Shown in pieces: positions 1-5,866 of a stretch of DNA of 8,733 nucleotides. Position numbers and translations under genes: made by a program. Positions within the stretch are counted from its first letter, which is position 1, and the number at the start of each line of letters is the position of its first letter. The DNA lies in contig CAXBPZ010000033.1 of the NCBI GenBank assembly GCA_963977845.1, positions 1 through 8,733 of the forward strand, read 5' to 3'. The notes below the pieces were generated by a model. It worked only from the letters and a program-made list of their open reading frames with translations. It searched no databases and had not been told where the DNA came from. The stretch comes from Methylopumilus sp003533095 (GTDB taxonomy: Bacteria; Pseudomonadota; Gammaproteobacteria; Burkholderiales; Methylophilaceae).

Positions 1-933
1 CATAATGAAGATGAAATGATTCGCAAGGATATTCATATCGGAGATATTGTAAGTGTTCGTAGAGCAGGGGATGTAATCCCTGAAATCGTAAGGGTGCTTA
101 TTGATAAACGACCAAAAGTAATAAAAAAATTTAAAATGCCAACTAAATGCCCAGAGTGCGACTCTCCTCTGGTTCGATTAGACGATGAGGCTGTCATTCG
201 ATGCTCAGGCGGTCTAGTTTGTCCAGCCCAACAAAAACAATCTATTGTTCATTTTGCGTCACGAAAAGCTTTGGATATAGAAGGTTTAGGAGATAAATCT
301 GTTGAGCAATTAGTGACTGTGGGATTAATTCATGAATTACCAGATATATATAAACTAAAGCTTGAACAATTAATAACCCTTGATCGTATGGCAGAAAAAT
401 CAGGTCAAAACTTATTGGATGCTATTGAAAAAAGTAAAAAAACTACACTACCCCGATTTATATATGCACTTGGTATTCGTAATGTAGGTGAATCAACCGC
501 TAAGGATCTTGCAGGTTTCTATGGAGATTTAAATGAAATTATGAAACAAACAGAAGAGAGTTTGCAACTTGTGCCTGATATTGGCCCTACAGTTGCAAAA
601 TCTATCAGTGAATTTTTTAAGCAAAATAAGAATAGGGAGATAATCCAATCCTTAATAAAACTTGGTGTTAATTGGCCAAAACATAATATCAAAAAATCCT
701 CTTCAGGAATTTTTGCGGCCAAAACTTTTGTTCTTACAGGAACTTTGCCTTCAATGTCTCGTGAAGAAGCTAAATCAATCATTGAATTAAATGGTGGAAA
801 AGTTGCTGGAAGCGTCTCTAAAAAAACTGATTATGTTGTTGCTGGTTTAGATGCTGGAAGTAAACTAACTATTGCACAAGAGCTTGGTGTTAAAGTTATT
901 TCTCAAGATGAACTTTTAAAACTTATCAATTAA
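1..933 (+). CDS. ligA: NAD-dependent DNA ligase LigA, C-terminal part (5' end outside window)
   Basis: LigA seals nicks in duplex DNA using NAD+ and joins Okazaki fragments during replication and repair. The frame is open from base 1: the codons before the first in-window ATG (base 16) read HNEDE, which continues the family's TLHNEDE motif, so that ATG is internal. About 310 of the usual ~670 residues are present; the adenylation domain lies upstream. In order the fragment shows the end of the OB fold with RRAGDVIPEI, a four-cysteine zinc finger (Cys 50, 53, 68 and 74 of the fragment), tandem helix-hairpin-helix repeats (ALGIRNVGESTA, then VPDIGPTVAKSI), and a C-terminal BRCT domain of about 75 residues (FVLTGTLPSMSREEA, then GGKVAGSVSKKTDYVVAG). 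It ends with TAA, 7 bases before the next gene, suggesting co-transcription. It reads toward the dif site, as expected for a gene on the leading strand. Identity is near certain. Confidence 0.97.
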   Translation, partial: HNEDEMIRKDIHIGDIVSVRRAGDVIPEIVRVLIDKRPKVIKKFKMPTKCPECDSPLVRLDDEAVIRCSGGLVCPAQQKQSIVHFASRKALDIEGLGDKSVEQLVTVGLIHELPDIYKLKLEQLITLDRMAEKSGQNLLDAIEKSKKTTLPRFIYALGIRNVGESTAKDLAGFYGDLNEIMKQTEESLQLVPDIGPTVAKSISEFFKQNKNREIIQSLIKLGVNWPKHNIKKSSSGIFAAKTFVLTGTLPSMSREEAKSIIELNGGKVAGSVSKKTDYVVAGLDAGSKLTIAQELGVKVISQDELLKLIN

Positions 934-940
934 AAAAATT

Positions 941-1801
941 ATGAAATTTAAAATACAATTTTTATTCATTCTACTTACTATACCTTTTTCAATAAATATC
1001 TATTCCAAGGAAATAAACAAATCTTGTGATGAACTGTTAAGTGATAACCAGTATGAAGAGGCCTTAAAAACAAAAAAAAGCGAATATAAGTCTGCCTTTT
1101 GTCACGGACAAGCAAATTTAAAGCTTCACCATTATGACGACGCTTTTAGTGACTTTAAATTAGCTGATAAATTAGCAAAGAATGATATTGATCATTCTAT
1201 GGCCGATTTACTAGAAGGCATAACATTAAAGGAAGCTAATAAGTTAGATGAAGCACTTCTACATTTAAAAAGTTCTATTTCACGTACTCAAACGAATAAA
1301 ACTTTTAAGCGCTTATATTTAATTGAAATTGGCGAGACTTTATTGCTCCTTGCTAAATATGAAGAAGCAGCAAATTCATTCATTGAGGCTTTTGGGTTAG
1401 CTGCAAATGATGATGAACGCGCTACTAATTTGGACCGAGTTGCTTATGCATTTGCATCAATGAAAAATTTTACCAAGGCTATAGAATTCGAATTAAAGGC
1501 TAATTTAGCTTTTGAACGAACAGGCTTACTTGGTGAATATGCAGATTCTGGTATTAATCTTGCCTTATATTATCTTGAAGTGAATGATCTAACATCAGCT
1601 GAAAGAACACTTTCAAAATTTGAAAGGTTGGCTCGTGAGAATGGGGGAATGTACTACCTTGCTAAGGTCTTATATGCGCAAAGTAAATATTACAAAAAGA
1701 AATCAAATAATGAACTTAGTAAATCAAAGCTTGATGAAGCAAATAAGATTGCAAATGATATTGGAGCAGAGGACCTAAAGACACTTTTTAAAACTATCTG
1801 A
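941..1801 (+). CDS. Exported TPR-repeat protein of unknown function
   Basis: A 286-residue protein. The N-terminus (MKFKIQ, then a run of hydrophobic residues to about residue 20, then YSKE) looks like a Sec signal peptide or a single N-terminal anchor, so the protein probably acts in the periplasm or at the inner membrane. The remainder is helical with degenerate tetratricopeptide-type repeats: NQYEEALKTK, HHYDDAFSDFKLADKLA, NKLDEALLHLKSSI, AKYEEAANSFIEAFGLA, KNFTKAIEFELKANLAF and NDLTSAERTLSKFERLA all carry the small/large pattern of TPR helix pairs. Cys 29 and Cys 54 follow the signal and could form a disulfide. TPR arrays usually bind protein partners; the partner here cannot be named. 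The gene starts 7 bases after ligA with no clear Shine-Dalgarno, so translation may depend on readthrough or coupling from ligA. Its TGA stop is 17 bases before the dif core. Confidence 0.85.
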   Translation: MKFKIQFLFILLTIPFSINIYSKEINKSCDELLSDNQYEEALKTKKSEYKSAFCHGQANLKLHHYDDAFSDFKLADKLAKNDIDHSMADLLEGITLKEANKLDEALLHLKSSISRTQTNKTFKRLYLIEIGETLLLLAKYEEAANSFIEAFGLAANDDERATNLDRVAYAFASMKNFTKAIEFELKANLAFERTGLLGEYADSGINLALYYLEVNDLTSAERTLSKFERLARENGGMYYLAKVLYAQSKYYKKKSNNELSKSKLDEANKIANDIGAEDLKTLFKTI

Positions 1802-1803
1802 TT

Positions 1804-1859
1804 TTAGGTGTATATTTAATTTTACATAATATACATTATACGAAGTTAATAATACCTAA
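1804..1859. terminator. Imperfect hairpin spanning dif; possible bidirectional terminator
   Basis: The convergent gap between the TPR gene and the leftward operon is one long imperfect inverted repeat. The outer arms are TTAGGT (1804-1809) and ACCTAA (1854-1859). Inside are TTAA (1816-1819) and TTAA (1846-1849), then ATAAT (1826-1830) and ATTAT (1835-1839) around an ATAC loop. G:U pairs improve the stem in the + strand transcript. There is no strong GC stem or clear U-run, so it is not a textbook intrinsic terminator, and the inner part is explained by dif symmetry. It is listed because no other terminator candidate exists for either converging transcript. Confidence 0.3.
1819..1846 (-). other. 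dif: dif site (XerC/XerD chromosome dimer resolution site)
   Basis: Read on the - strand, this 28-bp block is built like a dif site. The XerC arm is ACTTCGTATAA (bases 1846-1836), the 6-bp centre is TGTATA (1835-1830), and the XerD arm is TTATGTAAAAT (1829-1819). From memory, E. coli dif is GGTGCGCATAA, TGTATA, TTATGTTAAAT, which gives 23 of 28 identical positions. These include the whole centre and all inner arm bases; the XerD arm differs at one position. The ACTTCG outer end of the XerC arm is closer to what I recall of beta-type dif sites. XerC/XerD with FtsK recombine such sites at the septum to resolve chromosome dimers. The site fills the gap between two converging gene runs, which is the strand switch expected at a terminus. 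No integrase or other element-type gene is nearby, so a chromosomal dif is more likely than a plasmid or integrative-element site. Confidence 0.9.
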
Positions 1860-1861
1860 GA

Positions 1862-2086
1862 TTACCTTTGGAAGTCTTTAAATTGTCTCGGTAATGCTTC
1901 TTCCTGAACAACAAATTCCATTCCAGCCATAGATCCTACAAAAATTCCTAACCTGTATTGCATTCGAATTTTTACTGTATTTAATGAAATTTCTAATTGA
2001 TCCTTTACCCTGTAATTCAGAATGTATCCAATTACTTTTTTGCCGTTATCAGTACAAGTGACTTCAATAGCGTCTTGATTATCCAT
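1862..2086 (-). CDS. Small conserved-looking protein of unknown function (74 aa)
   Basis: A 74-residue protein with no signal peptide or membrane segment, so probably cytoplasmic. The pattern is mostly alternating hydrophobic and polar residues typical of beta strands (AIEVTCTD, KKVIGYILNYR, QLEISLNTVKIRMQY, IFVGSMAGMEFVV), suggesting a small beta-barrel or sheet fold, with a charged tail. I do not recognise a named family. The ATG lies 11 bases after the stop of the upstream 82-aa gene, with no clear Shine-Dalgarno. It is the last gene of the long leftward run and its TAA is 15 bases from the dif core. Reality as a gene rests on tight operon-like packing, a protein-like composition in an AT-rich background, and the absence of a better overlapping frame. 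Confidence 0.7.
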   Translation of the reverse strand: MDNQDAIEVTCTDNGKKVIGYILNYRVKDQLEISLNTVKIRMQYRLGIFVGSMAGMEFVVQEEALPRQFKDFQR

Positions 2087-2097
2087 AATAAAGGCTT

Positions 2098-2346
2098 TTA
2101 TAAGTTATTCCGAATAAAGATGAGCTCTTGCTTAGGATCATTATATGCTTCATAAGATTGTTGTGCCCTTTCATACCAATAGCGACTGTTGAATTCATCA
2201 CCTTCGATTTTGTGAAGCACAGCATGGATCCAAAAAGCCTGGCTCGAATGGAGGTCTTGTACAATTTTGTGTGAGGCGTCCCACGAACCATTAAGAGCGA
2301 AATCAATCGCTTGGTTAAGTAGCTCCTTGTGATTTGAGCCACTCAT
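2098..2346 (-). CDS. Small helical TPR-like protein of unknown function (82 aa)
   Basis: An 82-residue, probably cytoplasmic, all-helical protein. The segment from residue 16 to 62 carries the pattern FALNGSWDASHKIVQD, then QAFWIHAVLHKIEGD, then NSRYWYERA. This W-D-A-H ... WIHA-LH-EGD ... N-YWY-RA pattern recalls a short conserved bacterial family of unknown function with a TPR-like helix arrangement; that is recalled, not searched. The two helix pairs and aromatic residues suggest a protein-binding surface. The ATG at 2346 is 5 bases after the stop of the upstream exported-protein gene, with no visible Shine-Dalgarno, so translation is probably coupled. A longer open frame on the same strand (2079-2342) overlaps it in a different register, but its product lacks any domain-like pattern. 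Confidence 0.8.
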   Translation of the reverse strand: MSGSNHKELLNQAIDFALNGSWDASHKIVQDLHSSQAFWIHAVLHKIEGDEFNSRYWYERAQQSYEAYNDPKQELIFIRNNL

Positions 2347-2351
2347 GGAGA

Positions 2352-2723
2352 CTAGCGACTATTAAAGAAGCCTATGTTATAGACCTTGCCATCCATAATT
2401 GTGAGTTCAGTCTGCTTCCAGGTGTTTTTGTCATCAGACTTTACAATATTGTTGTAATACCACATTTCGATATTAACGCGTTTGCTTGGATTTGCACGGT
2501 CTTCAGTTGGTCTTCCAATTACAGAACTTGCATTTGTTGGCTTAACAGACATTTCTTTTCTTGCTGGTTCCCCTAGAATTTGAAGCACTTTTTCTTTAGA
2601 TTTCGCGCCAAAAGTATCTAAAAACTCATTTTCTGTATATAGTTTTTTTCCTTCAGCTAATACTTGAAAAGAAAGTCCTAATGCTATGAATATAAATAAT
2701 ATTTTCTTAAATGATGTTGACAT
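2352..2723 (-). CDS. Small exported protein, possibly BamE/SmpA-like fold (123 aa)
   Basis: A 123-residue protein with a good Sec signal peptide: basic MSTSFKK, a hydrophobic core (ILFIFIALGLSFQ), and a signal-peptidase I-type end VLA with cleavage expected after Ala 23. There is no lipobox cysteine, so it should be a soluble periplasmic protein. The mature part has a helix with KEKVLQILGEPARKE, followed by IEMWYY and ELTIMDGKVYNIGFF. The order helix with V--LLG-P, then strands ending in G-V, resembles SmpA/BamE-type small domains; the likeness is weak and the function is unknown. The start is supported by a Shine-Dalgarno AAAGGA (2733-2728), four bases before the ATG, which overlaps the TAA stop of the upstream hydrolase gene. 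Confidence 0.8.
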   Translation of the reverse strand: MSTSFKKILFIFIALGLSFQVLAEGKKLYTENEFLDTFGAKSKEKVLQILGEPARKEMSVKPTNASSVIGRPTEDRANPSKRVNIEMWYYNNIVKSDDKNTWKQTELTIMDGKVYNIGFFNSR

Positions 2724-2727
2724 ATTA

Positions 2728-2733
2728 TCCTTT
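2728..2733 (-). promoter_or_regulatory. Ribosome binding site of the small exported protein gene
   Basis: AAAGGA on the - strand, four bases upstream of the ATG at 2723 and overlapping the upstream stop codon. It is the clearest Shine-Dalgarno I see in this window, where most starts lack one or rely on overlap with the preceding gene. It fixes the start of the 123-residue protein. Confidence 0.6.
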
Positions 2734-3505
2734 AATTGATGATGATTTTAAGCCCGTCATATCCAACGTCGATATAGTCAGGTAATTCTTTTTTCAATGC
2801 TTCATATTCTAAATCATGTGTCATATGAATTAAATATGTTTTCTTTGCTTTTATTTGATTAGCAAAGATCAAACTTTGTTCGAGATTGATATGTGTGTGA
2901 TGTTCTTTTAAACGTAAACAATCTAAAAGTAAGATATCTAAACCATCTAAAAGTTTCAGTGAGTTTTCAGGTATATCCGATACGTCTGTGAGATACCCCA
3001 AATTTCCGATGCGATAACCATAGATTTCTGATTTTCCATGAACGACTGGAATTGGAGTTACAAGCTCGCCAAAAAGTAAAAATGGATCTTGAATTGGTAT
3101 TGCTTTTAATACGGGCATCTCCCAAAACCCTTTAGGTTCATTCAATGCATAGCCAAATTTTAATGCAATATGGTCAAGCGACTCTTTTTTTCCATAAATA
3201 GGTATTTGCATCTTTTGCAGTTGGCAAAAAGCCCTTAAATCATCTATGCCATGGAGATGATCTGCATGTGTGTGCGTATAAAGCACAGCATCAACTCTAG
3301 GAATAGATTCTCTTAAGGATTGAAAACGAAGATCAGGGCTGGTATCAATAAGAATATGCTCGCCTGAATTTAATTTAATAAGTGATGAACAACGTGTTCG
3401 CTTATTTTTTGAATTGGTAGATAAGCAAGTTTCGCAATGACATCCAACAACAGGAGTGCCAGCGCTTGATCCGGCTCCTAGAATTGTTAATTCAAAAGAT
3501 GGCAT
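2732..3505 (-). CDS. MBL-fold metallo-hydrolase, PhnP-like
   Basis: A 257-residue metallo-beta-lactamase-fold hydrolase, close to the full length of the PhnP-like group. Visible metal ligands are the signature THTHADH (His 77, His 79, Asp 81, His 82), a further His in VVHGKSEIYGYRI, the Asp of LTDVSDI and the His pair of LIHMTHDLEY. The N-terminus (LTILGAGSSAGTPVVGCHCETC) carries Cys 22, 24 and 27, matching the structural zinc site known in PhnP. PhnP is a phosphoribosyl cyclic phosphodiesterase of phosphonate breakdown, but there are no phn genes here, so a phosphodiesterase on another small cyclic phosphate or nucleotide substrate is equally possible. No gene symbol is given for that reason. 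The gene overlaps the upstream tatD-family gene by 19 bases, implying translational coupling. Confidence 0.92.
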   Translation of the reverse strand: MPSFELTILGAGSSAGTPVVGCHCETCLSTNSKNKRTRCSSLIKLNSGEHILIDTSPDLRFQSLRESIPRVDAVLYTHTHADHLHGIDDLRAFCQLQKMQIPIYGKKESLDHIALKFGYALNEPKGFWEMPVLKAIPIQDPFLLFGELVTPIPVVHGKSEIYGYRIGNLGYLTDVSDIPENSLKLLDGLDILLLDCLRLKEHHTHINLEQSLIFANQIKAKKTYLIHMTHDLEYEALKKELPDYIDVGYDGLKIIIN

Positions 3506-4269
3506 TTAGAAAAAAGCTTAAAGAAATTTTGTGAAGTAACTTGACCAACCTCTTCCAATGAAATGTTTTTTAGTTTCGCAATTTCTTCCGCTACATGTAT
3601 GACATTTGACGGATCATTTATTTTGCCCCGATAAGGCACGGGGGCAAGATATGGTGAGTCAGTCTCAATAAGCATACGATCAAGAGGAATAGCTTTCGCA
3701 ACTTCTTTTAAATCAGATGCATTTTTAAACGTTACAATACCCGAAAATGAAATATAAAAATTAAGTTTAATAGCTTCAATAGCTACATCAAGAGATTCTG
3801 TAAAACAGTGCATTACACCGCCTACTTGATCAGCACCCTCTTCTCGCATGATTTTTAAAGTATCCTCAGCAGCATTCCGTGTATGAATAATAAGAGGTAA
3901 TTTTGATTGAATAGCAGCTTTAATATGCGTTCTAAAACGATCTCTTTGCCATGTAAGGTCGCCTTGTACTCTAAAATAATCTAGTCCTGTTTCACCAATA
4001 GCTATAACTTTATTTTCTCTAGCAAGAGAACATAATTCCTCTACAGATGGCTCTTCAATATCTTCATAGTCAGGATGAACACCCACAGAAGCAAAGATAT
4101 GAGGGTATGTATTAGCAATCTTAAAGATGTCTTGCAATTTATCCAAAGTAACGCTTACACATAAAGCATGGGTAACTTTATTAGATGACATCTTGGAAAG
4201 AATAGAATCTATATTTTGATATAGCTCTGGAAAATTAATATGGCAATGAGAATCTACAAAACTTGTCAT
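3487..4269 (-). CDS. ycfH: TatD-family metal-dependent deoxyribonuclease (YcfH type)
   Basis: A 260-residue TIM-barrel amidohydrolase-superfamily protein of normal length. All expected metal ligands are visible: HCH near the start (His 8, His 10), Glu 93 in AIGETGLDYF, His 129 in LIIHTRNA, His 154 in GVMHCFTES, and Asp 204 in LIETDSPYLAP, followed by the conserved PVPYRGKINDP segment. Family members are metal-dependent 3'-5' DNases, probably acting in DNA repair or turnover in the cytoplasm; the physiological substrate is not settled. Position directly after holB corresponds to E. coli ycfH rather than tatD of the Tat operon. Its ATG overlaps the holB TGA (ATGA), and its 3' end overlaps the next gene by 19 bases. 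In many beta- and gammaproteobacteria a pilZ gene sits between holB and this gene; it is absent here. Confidence 0.95.
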   Translation of the reverse strand: MTSFVDSHCHINFPELYQNIDSILSKMSSNKVTHALCVSVTLDKLQDIFKIANTYPHIFASVGVHPDYEDIEEPSVEELCSLARENKVIAIGETGLDYFRVQGDLTWQRDRFRTHIKAAIQSKLPLIIHTRNAAEDTLKIMREEGADQVGGVMHCFTESLDVAIEAIKLNFYISFSGIVTFKNASDLKEVAKAIPLDRMLIETDSPYLAPVPYRGKINDPSNVIHVAEEIAKLKNISLEEVGQVTSQNFFKLFSKCHLLN

Positions 4270-5258
4270 AATGTCTCAAAAATCTGTTTATATTTAATAA
4301 AAATATTTTGCAATTGAAGTTCTTGATTAACTGGATGTGATGCAATTTTTTTTAATTCATTCAATTCATTTGTATATAAAAGTAAAGCGTCAAGATTAAT
4401 TTGTTTTGCGAGAGAGTGAATTCGCTTTTCTTCATTTTTAAAATAATAATTTTGCTGCGCATGAAAGCTAAGCAATAAATCAAAAATCCATTTTTGGATC
4501 ATATTTAATGTCCAATCAAGTCCTTGAGTGAGTATTGAATAATTGACTTTAGTGATATCGATATTATGGCCTTGAGATAGTAATTGGGTAATAATTTCTC
4601 GTTCCGTTTGATTTTCTAATTCTTTAATAGCATTAAATGGTGAACCACCAGTATATGAAAGCAAACTGTCTTCATAGGCTATTTTTTGATCAACCAGAAA
4701 TGATCTAGCTTCATCTAAGGATGGGCTTCGAAGATCTAATAATTGGCATCGACTTCTAATGGTAGCAATTAGTTTTTGCGCTTGGCTTGTGACTAGAATG
4801 AATAAAGTGTTTTCAGGCGGCTCTTCTAAAATCTTAAGAAGTGCATTAGATGCCGCTTGATTAAGTGAGTCCGCTGGCTCAATTAAAACAACACGCCTAC
4901 CCTTTTCTTGATGAGCTGAAAGCTCAAGATATTCTGAGAGCTCTCGAATTTGATTAATTAAAATATTCTTTTTTCGAACAGTTTTTCTTTTGGATGGCTC
5001 ATCATCTTCATTTTCAATCGGGGCGACAAGCTTAAAGTCAGGGTGTGAATCGGGAAACCATTTGCAACTTGAACAAGATTCACATGGCAAATAATTAGAA
5101 AGCGGTTTTTGACATAAGTAAGATTTTGCAAATTTAATTGCAAAATTATATTTACCTATACCTTCTTTGCCTCTGAAAATTAAAGCATGTGGCAACTTTT
5201 CATTACCATGTATAGCGATCCAAGCGTCATTAAACCAAGGATAGATAGAATCCATCAT
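4266..5258 (-). CDS. holB: DNA polymerase III delta-prime subunit
   Basis: A 330-residue clamp-loader subunit, the length expected for HolB. It is part of the complex that opens and loads the beta sliding clamp at the fork. The N-terminal AAA+ region has a modified P-loop (GKEGIGKY, residues 30-37) in which Tyr replaces the usual Ser/Thr. This agrees with delta-prime being a stator that need not hydrolyse ATP. Four cysteines follow (49, 59, 62, 65; CESCSSCKW), the zinc module of the family. LLKILEEPPENTLF and the SRC motif at 169-171 (RSRCQLLDL) match the family; SRC supplies the arginine finger to the neighbouring subunit. The start is ATGATG at 5258: the first ATG overlaps the tmk TGA by four bases, the second is one codon later. 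Confidence 0.95.
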   Translation of the reverse strand: MMDSIYPWFNDAWIAIHGNEKLPHALIFRGKEGIGKYNFAIKFAKSYLCQKPLSNYLPCESCSSCKWFPDSHPDFKLVAPIENEDDEPSKRKTVRKKNILINQIRELSEYLELSAHQEKGRRVVLIEPADSLNQAASNALLKILEEPPENTLFILVTSQAQKLIATIRSRCQLLDLRSPSLDEARSFLVDQKIAYEDSLLSYTGGSPFNAIKELENQTEREIITQLLSQGHNIDITKVNYSILTQGLDWTLNMIQKWIFDLLLSFHAQQNYYFKNEEKRIHSLAKQINLDALLLYTNELNELKKIASHPVNQELQLQNIFIKYKQIFETL

Positions 5259-5866
5259 AAAATAGTCTTTATTGCTTCAATAACATCTTGAGATACGGAT
5301 TCAATAGCCTGATTTGCATTAATAATTTTATAACGATTAGGATGTTGTCTTGCTAAGTCTAAATATACATTTCGAAGACGGTTAAAAAATGATTCGTTTT
5401 CTTTTTCAAATTTGTCGGGCGATCTATTTTTTTTTAAACGATCAATACTAATTTCGACAGGTAAATCAAATAACAAAGTGAGGTCAGCCTTGAGATCGGG
5501 ATGAACCCATGATTCAAGTGCTTCAATTTTAGAATAAGCCACATGTTTTCCACCATATTGATAAGCATATGTTGCATCAGTAAAACGATCAGACACCACA
5601 AATATACCTTTATCAAGTGCTGGTTTTATAATTTCTACAATATGTTGCTTTCTAGCCGCAAACATAAGAAGCGTTTCTGTCTCTGGATCCATTTCATCAT
5701 GAAGAAGCAATTCTCTTAATTTTTCTCCAAGTTTTGTACCGCCAGGTTCTCTTGTCTTTAGCACTGCAATTTTTTTTAATTCAAGAAAAGATATCACTTC
5801 GTCAATATGAGAACTTTTACCTGCACCATCAACGCCTTCAAATGTAATAAATTTACCTTTAGACAT
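5255..5866 (-). CDS. tmk: Thymidylate kinase
   Basis: A 203-residue dTMP kinase of standard length, converting dTMP and ATP to dTDP and ADP on the route to dTTP. Visible motifs are the P-loop GVDGAGKSS (11-19), TREPGGT (38-44) of the dTMP-binding part, SDRFTDATYAYQ (92-103) with the conserved DR, and the LID region around residues 145-165 (RSPDKFEKENESFFNRLR), rich in basic residues. The ATG at 5866 shares one base with the mltG stop (TAATG) and the 3' end overlaps holB by four bases. Tmk directly upstream of holB is the common proteobacterial order, linking precursor supply and replication machinery in one transcript. Confidence 0.97.
   Translation of the reverse strand: MSKGKFITFEGVDGAGKSSHIDEVISFLELKKIAVLKTREPGGTKLGEKLRELLLHDEMDPETETLLMFAARKQHIVEIIKPALDKGIFVVSDRFTDATYAYQYGGKHVAYSKIEALESWVHPDLKADLTLLFDLPVEISIDRLKKNRSPDKFEKENESFFNRLRNVYLDLARQHPNRYKIINANQAIESVSQDVIEAIKTIL

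Noticed and set aside
519..782. An 87-codon - strand open frame inside ligA.
   Set aside because: Antisense to the conserved HhH and BRCT regions of ligA; a coding shadow.
1831..1848. An 18-base identity to half of phage P1 loxP (ATACATTATACGAAGTTA), which could suggest a Cre/lox site or vector scar.
   Set aside because: The other arm matches loxP only 8 of 13, and the two outer spacer bases differ. The dif alignment explains the whole block better, fits the strand switch, and no cre-like gene or vector sequence is nearby. The overlap reflects the similarity of the two tyrosine-recombinase sites.
2079..2342. An 87-codon open frame on the - strand overlapping the 82-aa gene.
   Set aside because: It lies in a shifted register of the 82-aa gene, whose product shows a family-like aromatic/helical pattern; the alternative product shows none.
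2334..2576. An 80-codon + strand open frame opposite the small exported protein.
   Set aside because: Antisense to a gene with signal peptide and good ribosome binding site; its product has no recognisable pattern.
4958..5143. A 61-codon - strand frame within holB; similar frames at 5434-5616 within tmk and 6014-6253 opposite mltG.
   Set aside because: All lie inside well-supported conserved genes in other registers and lack protein-like patterns.
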